Assembly: GCA_028285625.1 (NCBI GenBank)
Contig: JANQOX010000012.1
Location: 124,001-188,000 of the forward strand
Direction of reading: 5' to 3'
DNA: 64,000 nt
From: Myxococcota bacterium
Lineage (GTDB): Bacteria; Myxococcota_A; UBA9160; UBA6930
This document shows positions 52,768-61,902 of this stretch, in pieces. The position numbers and the translations under genes were made by a program. The stretch's first letter is position 1; each line of letters opens with the position of its first letter. Under the pieces are notes generated by a model. It saw nothing but the letters and a program-made list of their open reading frames with translations, was not told the DNA's origin and made no database searches.

Positions 52768-53417
52768 GCGGCCAGCGCGGCGTGCTCCTGGGCTGGGCGC
52801 TCCTGTCGGTGGCGTGGGCCGTCCCCTGGGCAGGGATCGCGCGGGCGGACGAGCCGCTCCGCATCGAAGCGCTCATGCGTGAGATGGCCGCAGCACCCGG
52901 GGTGATCGCACGGTTCGAAGAAGAGCGGCACCTGGCCCTGCTCTCGGAACCGCTGCGGAGCAGCGGGACGCTCTGGTTCTCGCGGCCGAGCTCGATGGCG
53001 CGCGTGACCGAAGCCCCGCTCGAGACTGCGCTGCTCATCGACGGCGAGACCATGTTGTTTCGCGAGGCCGGGGGTGCGCCCCCCGTGGATCTCTCGGGGG
53101 ATCCCACGGCCCGCATGTTCCTCGAAGGGTTCGTGGTGATCTGGGCCGGCGACCTCGAGGCTCTGCGCCAGCACTACCAGGTGGCGCTCGCGGGGAACGT
53201 GGAGGACTGGACCCTCACGCTGCGCCCCCGTTCCGGTCGCCTGTCGAACGTGGTCGAGCACCTGCGCCTGTTCGGTCACAGCGGTGCGCTGCACGGACTC
53301 GAGATGCTCGAGAAGGGCGGCGACGTCACCCGGACACGACTGGAGCCGCTGCAGATCGACGAGCCGGTCACCCGGGACGATCTGCGCGCCGCCTTCGACA
53401 GCCAAGGACCGCCGTGA
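52764..53417 (+). CDS. LolA-like outer-membrane lipoprotein/lipid carrier
   Basis: A 217-residue exported protein. A signal peptide at the N terminus (GVLLGWALLSVAWAVPWAGIARA) is followed by a LolA/LppM-type beta-half-barrel: ARFEEERHLALL, GTLWFSRPSSMARV and LRLFGHSGALHGLEM. In aryl-polyene clusters a LolA homologue stands next to an MMPL exporter and is thought to carry the polyene lipid across the periplasm. The GTG start overlaps the ammonia-lyase stop (GTGA), and its own stop overlaps the exporter start. Confidence 0.85.
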   Translation: MSGQRGVLLGWALLSVAWAVPWAGIARADEPLRIEALMREMAAAPGVIARFEEERHLALLSEPLRSSGTLWFSRPSSMARVTEAPLETALLIDGETMLFREAGGAPPVDLSGDPTARMFLEGFVVIWAGDLEALRQHYQVALAGNVEDWTLTLRPRSGRLSNVVEHLRLFGHSGALHGLEMLEKGGDVTRTRLEPLQIDEPVTRDDLRAAFDSQGPP

Positions 53418-55765
53418 CCGCGCGCCAGGTGCGCCTCGGCCTCCTCGGGCTGGTGGTGCTCATGGTCGCCTTCTGCGCCTGGCGCATCCGCGTGGGCACG
53501 GACATCTCCAACTTCCTGCCGGTCGGGGAGGGCGAGGCGGCCGTGCTGTCGCGCCTGCTCACCGACTCGGAGCTCTCGCGCACCCTGGTGGTCACCCTCT
53601 CTCGGGACGGCCGCCCGGCCTTCACCGAGGCGCGCGAGCTCGAGGCCGACCTCGCGGCGCACGAGGGGGTGGCCTGGGCGCGCTCGGGAGTGGACGGCGA
53701 GTTCCTGCGCAACCTCTACGAGCTCTACTTCCCCCGGCGACACCTGCTGATGACGCGCGAACCCGAACGCGAGATCCCGCGGCTCACCGAGGATGCGGCC
53801 CTCGCCGAGCGCGCATCCAGACTCCGCCAGCAGCTGGCGGGGCCGGCGGGCCCGTTGTTGAAACGCGTGATCCCCGAAGACCCGCTCGGCGCCTTCGAGC
53901 GAATGGTCGGGCGGATGCGCGCGGAGCCGGCGGCCCTCGGGACGGAGGGCGACCGCTTCGTCTCGAACGACGGAGGCTGGGCGGTGGTGCTGGTCGCCAC
54001 GCGCGACAGTGCCTTCGCCTCGGGCGCGCAGGCCGACCTGATGGCCCACCTCGATGCGTCGGTGGCAAGGCTCCGCGAGCAGGCGCCCGACCTCTCCGTC
54101 GAACGCAGCGGCGTCGGCCTGTTCGCGGTCGACGTCGAGCGTCGCATCCGTGGCGACGTCGCACTGATCGGCTCGGTCTCGTTCCTGGGCGTGGCCGGCA
54201 TCTTCTTGCTGTTCTTCCGCAGGCTGTCGGTGTTCGGTCTGGCGGTGCTCCCGGGTCTGGTCGGCATCCTGTCGGCGCTCACCCTCGGAGTGGTGTGGTT
54301 CGGTCGGCTCGACGGGCTCACCATCGCCTTCGGCGCTTCGCTGGTCGGCGTCGCGATCGACTACCCGATCCACCTGCTGAACCACTGCGCACACGATCGC
54401 CGCGCAGACCCACGCGAGGTGGCGCGACTGCTGCGGCCCACGCTCTGCCTGGGTGCAGGCACGACGGCTGCGAGCTTTCTCGGCCTCGGGCTGACGGCGT
54501 TTCCCGGCCTGCGCGAAGTCGCCTTCTTCGCCGTGGTCGGCATCGGCGTGGCCCTGCTCACGACCCTGGTGGCGTTGCCCGTCCTGCTCGAGGACGCGCC
54601 GCCCGCCACCGAACGCTCGGCGCGCATTGGCTCGGCGCTGGCAGCGGCGGTGGCAGCGGTAGCGCGGCGACGCGGCGCGCTGGGAGTTGGGGCCGCGGGG
54701 GTCGTGGGTGTGCTGGCCACGGGCCTGCCGATGCTGCGCTGGAACGACGACCTCTCGAGCCTGGCGAGCTTCTCTCCCGAGCTGGTCGCAGAGGACGCGC
54801 GCGTGCGCGCGCGCGTGTCGCGCTTCGATGCGAGCCGGGTGGTCGTGGGCCTCGCCGACGATGCCGAGGCGTCGCTCGGCCAGGCCCTCGACGTGCGGCG
54901 ACGGCTCCAACCCCTTGTCGACGACGGCACGCTCGGCGGTGTGCGCTCGATCGAGGGGCTGGTGTGGCCGCGCGCGCTCCAGGAACGCAACTGGGCGGCC
55001 CTGGCGGCCGTACCCGACCTGCCCGAGCGGCTGGCCCGTGCCTTCGGCGCCGCGGGCTTCCGACCCGAAGCGACGGCCCCGTTCGCCCGGCATCTTCGAG
55101 GCGAAGCGCCCGACCCCCTCACCGTCGAACACCTGCGCGACTCACCGCTCGCACCGCTGCTGCGTCCGCTGTTCTTCGAGCTCGATGGCCGCACCGCCAC
55201 GCTCACGTACCTGCAGGCCGTGGATTCGGAAGACGAGATCGCCGAGGCGATCGGCGACCTGCCTGGCGTGCGCATCTTCGACCAGAACCGGTTCCTCGAG
55301 TCGTTCTACGGCTCGTTCCGCGCGGCCACGCTGCGACAGATCGCGTTGGGAAGCCTGCTCGTCGCAGGGGCCCTGGCGCTGCGCTACCGCAGGCTGCGGC
55401 CGCTGCTCGCGGCACTCTGCCCGTCCCTGCTGACGGGCGGCCTGGTGTTCGCCGCGCTCGGGTGGCTGGGCGAGCCCGCAAACCTGATCCACGTGGTGAG
55501 CCTGATCATGGTGATGGGAATGGGCGTCGACTACGGGATCTTCCTGGTCGACAGCGCCGGCGAGCCGAAGCGCTTCGAGGCCACCCTGGTGTCGCTGGTG
55601 GTCGCATGCTTCACGACCGTGTTCGTCTTCGGCACGCTCGCCCTGGCGTCCCATGGCGCACTGCGCGCCATGGGGATCACGACGGGCCTGGGCATCCTGT
55701 TGTCGCTCGTCCTCTCGCCGGCCGCGTTGCTGCTGACGGGTGCGCGCCCGGGGGCCAAGGCTTGA
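53414..55765 (+). CDS. MMPL/RND-type lipid exporter
   Basis: A 783-residue inner-membrane transporter of the predicted-exporter group found in aryl-polyene clusters. It has two homologous halves: membrane segment 1, a large periplasmic loop, then five further segments (about residues 245-395), repeated from about 415 with segments at about 645-775. VSFLGVAGIFLLFFRRL and FGASLVGVAIDYPIHLL in the first half match MVMGMGVDYGIFLVD in the second, carrying the buried Asp used for proton coupling. It should move the polyene lipid outward. The GTG overlaps the LolA-like stop, and its stop overlaps the lipoprotein TTG. Confidence 0.92.
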   Translation: MTARQVRLGLLGLVVLMVAFCAWRIRVGTDISNFLPVGEGEAAVLSRLLTDSELSRTLVVTLSRDGRPAFTEARELEADLAAHEGVAWARSGVDGEFLRNLYELYFPRRHLLMTREPEREIPRLTEDAALAERASRLRQQLAGPAGPLLKRVIPEDPLGAFERMVGRMRAEPAALGTEGDRFVSNDGGWAVVLVATRDSAFASGAQADLMAHLDASVARLREQAPDLSVERSGVGLFAVDVERRIRGDVALIGSVSFLGVAGIFLLFFRRLSVFGLAVLPGLVGILSALTLGVVWFGRLDGLTIAFGASLVGVAIDYPIHLLNHCAHDRRADPREVARLLRPTLCLGAGTTAASFLGLGLTAFPGLREVAFFAVVGIGVALLTTLVALPVLLEDAPPATERSARIGSALAAAVAAVARRRGALGVGAAGVVGVLATGLPMLRWNDDLSSLASFSPELVAEDARVRARVSRFDASRVVVGLADDAEASLGQALDVRRRLQPLVDDGTLGGVRSIEGLVWPRALQERNWAALAAVPDLPERLARAFGAAGFRPEATAPFARHLRGEAPDPLTVEHLRDSPLAPLLRPLFFELDGRTATLTYLQAVDSEDEIAEAIGDLPGVRIFDQNRFLESFYGSFRAATLRQIALGSLLVAGALALRYRRLRPLLAALCPSLLTGGLVFAALGWLGEPANLIHVVSLIMVMGMGVDYGIFLVDSAGEPKRFEATLVSLVVACFTTVFVFGTLALASHGALRAMGITTGLGILLSLVLSPAALLLTGARPGAKA

Positions 55766-56271
55766 ACGCGCACGCGAGCCGGCGCCGGCTCGGGATCTCC
55801 CTCGCCGTGCTCGGGGGCCTGGCCAGCGCGTGCGCGGGCTCGTCGTGGCCGGGCCGGCCCCTGGACTGCCCGGGGCGCATGCCGCGCGCCGAAGACCCCG
55901 GACCGTCGCGCCTGGAAGCCGCCTACCAACTCGACCACCGCGACCGAAGCCACGTCTTCACCGTGGTGCTCGAACGCCGCGAGGACGCCGTGGTCTTGGT
56001 GGGCTTCACGGGCGTCGGTGCTCGCGTCTTCTCGTTGGAGCAACGCGGCGACGCCGTCGAGAGCGACTCGCAGCTCGGGCCCCTGCTCCCCGTGACCCCG
56101 CGCACCGTGGCGAGCGATCTGGCTCGCGCGCTCGCGCACCAGGCAGGAGAGGCCCCAGCGGAGGACGGTGTGCGCGTCGACCCCGTCGAAGGCGGGGTGC
56201 GCATCGTGCACGAGGCCTGCGACTACGAGGCGACCGTGCGCGGCCCCGGCCTAGCCCGCGTCGCGCCGTGA
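55762..56271 (+). CDS. DUF3261-type outer-membrane lipoprotein
   Basis: A 169-residue lipoprotein. The lipobox is LASAC (Cys about residue 24) after a basic and hydrophobic N terminus. The soluble part (VFTVVLERREDAVVLVGF, TGVGARVFSLEQRGD, PRTVASDLARAL) matches DUF3261 proteins that end the transport set of aryl-polyene clusters. It likely receives or anchors the polyene lipid at the outer membrane. The start is TTG at 55762, overlapping the exporter stop (TTGA). It ends 21 bases inside the convergent AMP-ligase gene. Confidence 0.82.
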   Translation: MNAHASRRRLGISLAVLGGLASACAGSSWPGRPLDCPGRMPRAEDPGPSRLEAAYQLDHRDRSHVFTVVLERREDAVVLVGFTGVGARVFSLEQRGDAVESDSQLGPLLPVTPRTVASDLARALAHQAGEAPAEDGVRVDPVEGGVRIVHEACDYEATVRGPGLARVAP

Positions 56272-57666
56272 CAGCTTGCCCGTGGCCGTGGTCGGGAGCG
56301 CATCCACCACCGCGAAGTCGCGCGGGATCTTGTAGCGGGGCAGGTGCTCCGCACAGAAGCGCGTGAGCTCCTTCTTGGAGGGCGGCTCGCTGCTGGGCTC
56401 GGCCACGATCCGCGCGACGGGGATCTCGCCCAGATGCGCGTGCTCGCGGGCTTCGACGCGGCTGGCCTGCACGGCCGGGTGGCGATCGATCACGGCTTCG
56501 ACCTCTTCGGCGAAGAACTTCATGCCGGCCATGTTGATGCGGTTCACGCGGCGCCCGACCAGGTGCAGGTCGCCCTCGGCATCGAACCACCCCTGGTCCC
56601 CGGTACGGAACCCGTCGTACCCGAGCAGCTCGGAAGCAGGCAGCCACGGGTCGAGATACGCGTCGAACAGCCCAGGGCCCCGAATGCAGATCTCGCCAGT
56701 GCGATCGGGGGCGCTGTCCTCGACCGGCTGCCCCGACTCGTCGCGCAGCCAGACGTCGTAGGCGGGCAACGGCCGACCGAGTGCGCCGGGCTTCGTGCCC
56801 GCCGCATCCCGGTTCAGGACGGGGAGCCCCACCTCGATGATCCCCAGGGCCTGGACCAGGCCGATGCCGAATCGCTCGGCGAAGCGATGGGCCACCTCGA
56901 CGCGCAGGCCCTCGGCCGTCGAGATCGCCAGGCGGACGGACTCGAGCTGGATGTCGGAGCCGTCCTTCGAGAGCAGGTTGTAGTGATAGGGCGAGGCGTA
57001 GAGCAGCGTCGCGCCTTCGCCGTGGGCGAGCGCCAGGACGTCGCGCGCCAGGGCGCTGCGCGGCAGCAGGATCGTCGCGCCGCGAGAGAGGTAGAGCAGC
57101 ACCGACACCACGAAGTGGTGCGCCATCGGAAGCAGCCAGAGGATGCGGTCTTCGGGCTGGATCCCGAGTGCACGGTCTGCGGCGTCGAGCCGGGCCAGGA
57201 TCGCGGCATGGCCCAGGATGACGCCCTTGCGCGCGCTGGTGGTGCCGGACGTGAAGCGCAGGTAGGCCGGATCGAGCGCCGCGAAGGCCGGCTCGACCTC
57301 GCGGCGTTCGGCGAACGCTTCGACCGCGAAGTCGCGGTCTTCGCGAACCAGCGCATGCAGCTTGGCATTCACGGCGTACTGCGCGAGCGGCTCGCCCTCG
57401 GTCTCGTGCGGAATCGGCACGACGCACGCCCCGGCTGCCAGGATGCCGAGGGCCGCCACCACGAAGTCCGGCCCCTGGCTGGCGTGGAGCCCCACGCGCC
57501 AGGCAGGCCTCACGCCCTTCGAGGTGAATGCGTTCGCGCGCGAGTCCATCCGCTCGACCAGCTCTGCGTAGGACACCGCGCGGTTCCCCGCCTCGGCTGC
57601 CACGAGGATGGCGGGGTGCTCCGGTGCATCGGCCGCGCGCTTGCGGAGAAGATCGACGACGGTCAC
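56251..57666 (-). CDS. AMP-dependent acyl/aryl-ACP ligase, stand-alone
   Basis: A 471-residue ANL-family ligase. P-loop FTSGTTSARKG (138-148; the usual Gly after TT is Ser), GRRVNRINMAGMKFF hinge, and catalytic Lys464 in PTTATGKLSRR. The substrate code cannot be read safely. It should adenylate a carboxylic acid and load it on CoA or on the ACP of the same operon (60266). The GTG start at 57666 overlaps the FAD oxidoreductase stop (GTGA). It is distinct from the fused ligase at 47907, so the cluster has two activation enzymes. Confidence 0.87.
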   Translation of the reverse strand: MTVVDLLRKRAADAPEHPAILVAAEAGNRAVSYAELVERMDSRANAFTSKGVRPAWRVGLHASQGPDFVVAALGILAAGACVVPIPHETEGEPLAQYAVNAKLHALVREDRDFAVEAFAERREVEPAFAALDPAYLRFTSGTTSARKGVILGHAAILARLDAADRALGIQPEDRILWLLPMAHHFVVSVLLYLSRGATILLPRSALARDVLALAHGEGATLLYASPYHYNLLSKDGSDIQLESVRLAISTAEGLRVEVAHRFAERFGIGLVQALGIIEVGLPVLNRDAAGTKPGALGRPLPAYDVWLRDESGQPVEDSAPDRTGEICIRGPGLFDAYLDPWLPASELLGYDGFRTGDQGWFDAEGDLHLVGRRVNRINMAGMKFFAEEVEAVIDRHPAVQASRVEAREHAHLGEIPVARIVAEPSSEPPSKKELTRFCAEHLPRYKIPRDFAVVDALPTTATGKLSRRDAG

Positions 57667-58943
57667 GGCAGGGCACCCTCTGCGTCGCGGACGGTGCGCA
57701 CCACGTCGGCCGGCGCGACGGCTTCGAACGTGCCCGCCGCATCGGCCGCGAGGGCGGCCGCGGTCCCGATGGCCTCGCCGGTCGCCATGGCCGTACCGAT
57801 CACGCGAAGGGCACCCAGGGCGTCGTGACTGGCGGAGAGGCAGCGCCCGGCCAGCCCGATGCGGGGTGCCTGCTGCGCGCGCAGGGCTTCGAGCGGGATG
57901 CCGCAGGCCGCGCGAGGGTAGGCGTAGCTGGCGCGGCGGTGGTCGTGCCAGAGCTCGATGGGCCAGGTCGAGAGCGCCACGTCGCGGTCGCCGCGCTGGC
58001 CGCCCAGCACGTGGTCTCGCGATAGCGAAACCACCCCGCGCCCACGCCGAGTCTCGCGGAGCCCGACGCGCGCGGGCCAACGATCGACCCGCACGCGTTC
58101 GAAGCCGGGCCGCGTGGACACCAGATGGCTCACGATCGCCTCGGCCGCGGCGCGCGCCGCGACACCCAGCTCGTCGACCTGGCGTGCATCGAGCGGATCA
58201 TAGCCCTGCGGTGGCTTCGCGAGGTTGAGCGTGCAGTAGGCCGCGCCGGTCCCGGGCGCGGGTCGGATCACCAGCGACTCGCAGCCCGCTGGCAGCACGC
58301 CCCGGCGCACGCTGCGCGCGACGTCGGCCGTGATGTGGACGCGGGCGAACCCCTCGAGGGCGACGCCTTCGACGCCCGAGAGCCGAAACAGGTAGGCCGG
58401 GTGCTGAAGCGTTTCGCCGCCTTCGGCATCGACCGCGCCCCCTACCGCCGACACGAGCGCCGCATCCCCGCTGGCGTCGATGGCCAGCCGCGCCGTGGCG
58501 CACGCGCCGTCGCCGTAGCGAAGCGACACACAGCCCCCCGCCACCTCGGCCGCAGTCAGGCGAGCGCTGCAGGCGACGTCCAGATGCGAAGCCGACGCGC
58601 ACCAGCGGCTGAACAGCTCGACCAGACCCGCCGACTCGATGGGCAGGTACCACACACGCCCCGCCCGCTCGGGCTCCGCTGCGAGGCCTGCCTCGCGCAG
58701 GGCCGAAGCGAGCCGGCCTGGCAAGCCCGTCTGGGCGAGCTCGGGGTCGTCCGAGCCGTCGCGCGCAGCGTGGTACAGCCCACAGAGCGTGTGCACCAAC
58801 GCCTGCCCGACGTTCCCGCCGACGGTGGTCTCGCGCTCGAGCAGCAGCGTGCGCGCACCCATGCGCGCGGCCGCCAGCGCGGCGGCTACGCCCGCGGGCC
58901 CCGCCCCGACCACGGCGACGTCGTAGCGCTCAGCCCGCTCCAC
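57663..58943 (-). CDS. FAD-dependent oxidoreductase
   Basis: A 426-residue flavoprotein. VVGAGPAGVAAALAAARMG (11-29) is the FAD loop. TTVGGNVGQALVHTLCGLY resembles the FAD-dependent oxidoreductase group with a GGN motif used in dehydrogenation of small acids. IDASGDAALVSAVGG and GLAGRCLSASHDALGALRV are later FAD-contact segments. The substrate is unknown, but the place between ligase, condensation-like protein and ACP suggests a carrier-bound acyl group. The GTG at 58943 overlaps the condensation-like gene by 14 bases, and the gene overlaps the ligase downstream. Confidence 0.8.
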   Translation of the reverse strand: MERAERYDVAVVGAGPAGVAAALAAARMGARTLLLERETTVGGNVGQALVHTLCGLYHAARDGSDDPELAQTGLPGRLASALREAGLAAEPERAGRVWYLPIESAGLVELFSRWCASASHLDVACSARLTAAEVAGGCVSLRYGDGACATARLAIDASGDAALVSAVGGAVDAEGGETLQHPAYLFRLSGVEGVALEGFARVHITADVARSVRRGVLPAGCESLVIRPAPGTGAAYCTLNLAKPPQGYDPLDARQVDELGVAARAAAEAIVSHLVSTRPGFERVRVDRWPARVGLRETRRGRGVVSLSRDHVLGGQRGDRDVALSTWPIELWHDHRRASYAYPRAACGIPLEALRAQQAPRIGLAGRCLSASHDALGALRVIGTAMATGEAIGTAAALAADAAGTFEAVAPADVVRTVRDAEGALP

Positions 58944-60273
58944 CCGGGGCCACCAGTTCGGCGCAGAGCGTCGTCCAGAAGCACGCCTGCTCGTCCGGCG
59001 TGAGCACGTTGGCCTGGGTCACGTGGGTCGCGTTCAGCCGGCCCCCGTGAAGACTCATCGCCAGGCTGCTCCCCGGAGACGGAGGGACCGGTGCGGCGTG
59101 GTAGCCGCGGACGATCGGCGCACCAAAGAAGGTCGGCTGGTCGGCGAGGAACTCGCCCGTGAAGGCGAAGAAGAAGCTGCAGAGCTCTCCGGCCAGTCCG
59201 CGGCGGGCCATGCGCGCGTAGACCCGCTGCGGCGCCCAACGCGCATAGTCCATGGCTGCGGTGCCGGCCTCGACCAGCCCCGCCTTGATCGCGTCGCGGC
59301 GCTGGCGCTTCAGCTCATCGAGCAACCCGTCGGGATCGTCGAGTTGCTCGCCCTCCACCTGGAACCAGATGAGCGACACGCGCGTCCGGAAGATCGCCTT
59401 CTCGCTTCCCTTCGGTCGCAGGTTGACCGGCAGGGGCACCACGTACGACGGGGGTCGCGCGCCGCGCATACGGAAGACCGCATCGTGCGCTCGGAGTGCG
59501 GCCGCCAGGTAGTAGAGCATGGGCGTGAGGAAACCCGCGCGCTGCTTGGCGGTCTCGACGATCGCGGCGGACTCCCCATGATCGAAACCGCGCACCTGAT
59601 AGCCGAGCGCCTGCCGCTCGGTACGCAGGGGCCCGGCGAGCGACCGCGTCGGAAGGTCGCCGAGCGACTTCATCGAGGCTTGCCAACGCATGGCCCGGTC
59701 ACCTCGCTCGCGGGCCCCGAGCGGCTGGCCGCTGCGGTCCACCGGACCGTCCGGAGCCTCGTCCGGGGGCAGGTCGGCGGGGGAGCGCATGCCCCCGCCC
59801 ACTTCGTCGAGCCAGCGCACGAAGGCTTCGCTGCCGGAGCCATCGAGCAGCATGTGCAGCCAGGTCATCACCAGATCGGTGCGATCGCCACGGCGGATCG
59901 CATCGAAGCGCAGCAGCCGGCCGTCGCGGCCGGACAGCGTCTCGTTCAAGCGTCGGAAGCAGACCTCTCGGACCGCGTCGTCGGGCGCGTCCTCTTCGAG
60001 TTCGTGAAGCGCGACGGGAGGCAGCGGCGAACGCGGGGCCAGGTCGAGGCGGTATGCCGGCGGCGAGAACGCGCCCCGCCGGATCGGTGCGCGCAGGATC
60101 GGCTGCGCACGGGCGACCTCGTCCAGGGTCTTGCGGAGCCGCTCGCCGTCGAAGCCCGGGCCCAGCTCGAGGACCAGCTGGCTGTTGTGGCTCGACCCGC
60201 AGCGTCTGCGGATCTCGTCGTCGAAGGCGCGCAGGAAGCAGTCGGCGCCGGTGAGCGGCAGCCGGTCAGCCAC
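58930..60273 (-). CDS. Condensation-domain-like acyltransferase
   Basis: A 447-residue protein of the condensation/CoA-dependent acyltransferase superfamily. HMLLDG (140-145) is the HxxxDG catalytic motif, and YVVPLPVNLRPKGSEKAIFRT and SFFFAFTGEF are structural motifs of the C-terminal half. Stand-alone members join an acyl-carrier thioester to an alcohol or amine. Here it could attach the acyl group carried by the ACP (60266) to the polyene or its lipid anchor; this is inference. It starts with GTG, overlapping the ACP gene by eight bases. Confidence 0.82.
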   Translation of the reverse strand: MADRLPLTGADCFLRAFDDEIRRRCGSSHNSQLVLELGPGFDGERLRKTLDEVARAQPILRAPIRRGAFSPPAYRLDLAPRSPLPPVALHELEEDAPDDAVREVCFRRLNETLSGRDGRLLRFDAIRRGDRTDLVMTWLHMLLDGSGSEAFVRWLDEVGGGMRSPADLPPDEAPDGPVDRSGQPLGARERGDRAMRWQASMKSLGDLPTRSLAGPLRTERQALGYQVRGFDHGESAAIVETAKQRAGFLTPMLYYLAAALRAHDAVFRMRGARPPSYVVPLPVNLRPKGSEKAIFRTRVSLIWFQVEGEQLDDPDGLLDELKRQRRDAIKAGLVEAGTAAMDYARWAPQRVYARMARRGLAGELCSFFFAFTGEFLADQPTFFGAPIVRGYHAAPVPPSPGSSLAMSLHGGRLNATHVTQANVLTPDEQACFWTTLCAELVAPGGAG

Positions 60274-60553
60274 GCGACAGCTCTTCGAGCAGGCAGGCCG
60301 CCAGCGTGTCGGCCGTCTCGAGAACCTCGGGGGTGAGCAGGCTCTCGTCCAGCCAGATCCCCGTACTCTCCTCGAGCGAGAGCATCAGCTGCGTCACCGC
60401 GAGCGAGTCGAGGCCCGACTCCACCAGGTTGGAGCTGGGCCCGAACCCGTCGTCCACCTCGAGGAGCTCCTCGCGCAGGATCTCGCAGACCTTCTCGGCC
60501 AACGTCTCGCGCGTCCAATCACCCGACCCGCCCGAACTGCTCGACGCGCTCAA
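60266..60553 (-). CDS. Acyl carrier protein
   Basis: A carrier protein with site ESGLDSLAVTQLM, Ser50 from the start used here. GLDSLAVTQ is closer to peptidyl/aryl carrier proteins than the other three ACPs. The start is uncertain. TTG at 60553 follows GGGGGG by a suitable distance. An ATG at 60649 would overlap the divergent halogenase start exactly and is less likely. It leads the operon ACP, condensation-like protein, FAD oxidoreductase, ligase, all overlapping, which suggests a self-contained loading and transfer unit. Confidence 0.82.
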   Translation of the reverse strand: MSASSSSGGSGDWTRETLAEKVCEILREELLEVDDGFGPSSNLVESGLDSLAVTQLMLSLEESTGIWLDESLLTPEVLETADTLAACLLEELSRG

Positions 60554-60647
60554 CCCGACACCCCCCAGGTGTCCCACTGGGACCCGCGACCGCCACTTCG
60601 GGGTCGCCCGGCGACCAGCATAGCTCCCTGCGGTATGGTCATCGGCC

Positions 60648-61898
60648 ATGTCGAGCCGGCGCATCGAGCGCATCGCCATCGTCGGTGGCGGACCGTCGGG
60701 CGCGTTCCTGGCCAACGAGCTCCACCGTGACGGACGACGCGTGGTGGTGCTCGATCGCGGCCGGCGCGCCCCCCTCGTCGTGGGCGAGTCGCTCGTTCCC
60801 GCCGTCGTCCCGTACCTGCGACGCCTGGGCATCGAGGAGCAGGTGGCGGGCTTCAGCGTCCTGAAGCCCGGCGCCACCTTCGTGCTGGACACCGAGAACC
60901 GCGTCAACCTGACCTTCGCGGACACGCGTGGCGGCATCACCGGCTACTCGTACAACACCCCGCGCGACCAGTTCGACCAGGCCGTCACCCAGGCGGTCGC
61001 CGGGCGCGGCGTCCCGATCGTGGCGACCTCGGCGGCACTCGAACGTGCCGACGGCGACGACCGGGTCGCGCTCGACCGCGAGACCCAGGAGATCGTCCGC
61101 GAGACGCTGGGGGGAGACCCCGACCTCGTCGTCGACGCGAGTGGCCGCCGCCGGCTCGTCGCCAACCTGCTCGACCTGCCGGTGGTCGAAGGCCCCCGGC
61201 GCGACGCGGCCCTGCACGCCCACCTGTCGGGGGTGCGCGTCGAGGACGAGGGCAACGTCCACACCGACCGACTCACCCACGGCTGGAGTTGGCGCATCCC
61301 GCTGCGCGGCAAGGTGTCGGTGGGGCTCGTGGTGAACGGCGAGCACCTGCGCAAGTTCGGCGACACGGCCGAGACCCAGTTCGACGCCTACCTCGCGAGC
61401 GATCCGGTGATCCGCGACTGGGCTGCGCCCGGCACCCGGTGTTCGCCGGTGGTGCGGTACACGAACTACCAGCTGCGAACAACACGGGGCTTCGGGCCCG
61501 GCTGGGCGCTGGTGGGCGACGCTTTCGGCTTCGTCGACCCGGTCTTCTCCAGTGGCATGCTGCTCTCGTTCGAGAGCGCGGAGCTGCTCGCCCAGGCCAT
61601 CGCCGATGGCCGCCCCGAAGCCTTCGAGCGCTACCAGGCCGAGATGCTCCGGCGCTACACGATCTGGCAGCGCGTGGTGGACTACTTCTATGACGGCCGA
61701 CTGCTCACCCTGATCCGCGTGGGCGAGTACGTTCGCCACACGCCGATCGGTCGGCTGATGGACTTCCACTTCAGCAAGCACCTGCCGCGCATCTTCACCG
61801 GCGAGGGGGCCACGAGCCGCTACAGCAACGGGCTGCTGCGCTTCATGTGCGAGTACGGGCTCGCGCGCAACGACCCCAGCCTCTTCGAGGTGCACTGA
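60648..61898 (+). CDS. Flavin-dependent halogenase-like oxidoreductase, second
   Basis: A 416-residue FAD protein. GGGPSG (13-18), VGESLV (45-50), Lys73 in LKPGATF, DASGRR (163-168), WSWRIP (213-218, the WxWxIP motif) and GWALVGDAFGFVDPVFSSG (286-303). The KPGATF segment resembles the catalytic-Lys region of halogenases that act on carrier-protein-bound substrates. It is divergent from the ACP operon across about 95 bases and followed after four bases by the CrtI-like gene. Halogenation of the ACP-bound acyl group is the favoured idea. Other flavin monooxygenase chemistry remains possible. Confidence 0.75.
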   Translation: MSSRRIERIAIVGGGPSGAFLANELHRDGRRVVVLDRGRRAPLVVGESLVPAVVPYLRRLGIEEQVAGFSVLKPGATFVLDTENRVNLTFADTRGGITGYSYNTPRDQFDQAVTQAVAGRGVPIVATSAALERADGDDRVALDRETQEIVRETLGGDPDLVVDASGRRRLVANLLDLPVVEGPRRDAALHAHLSGVRVEDEGNVHTDRLTHGWSWRIPLRGKVSVGLVVNGEHLRKFGDTAETQFDAYLASDPVIRDWAAPGTRCSPVVRYTNYQLRTTRGFGPGWALVGDAFGFVDPVFSSGMLLSFESAELLAQAIADGRPEAFERYQAEMLRRYTIWQRVVDYFYDGRLLTLIRVGEYVRHTPIGRLMDFHFSKHLPRIFTGEGATSRYSNGLLRFMCEYGLARNDPSLFEVH

Positions 61899-61902
61899 GC
61901 CC

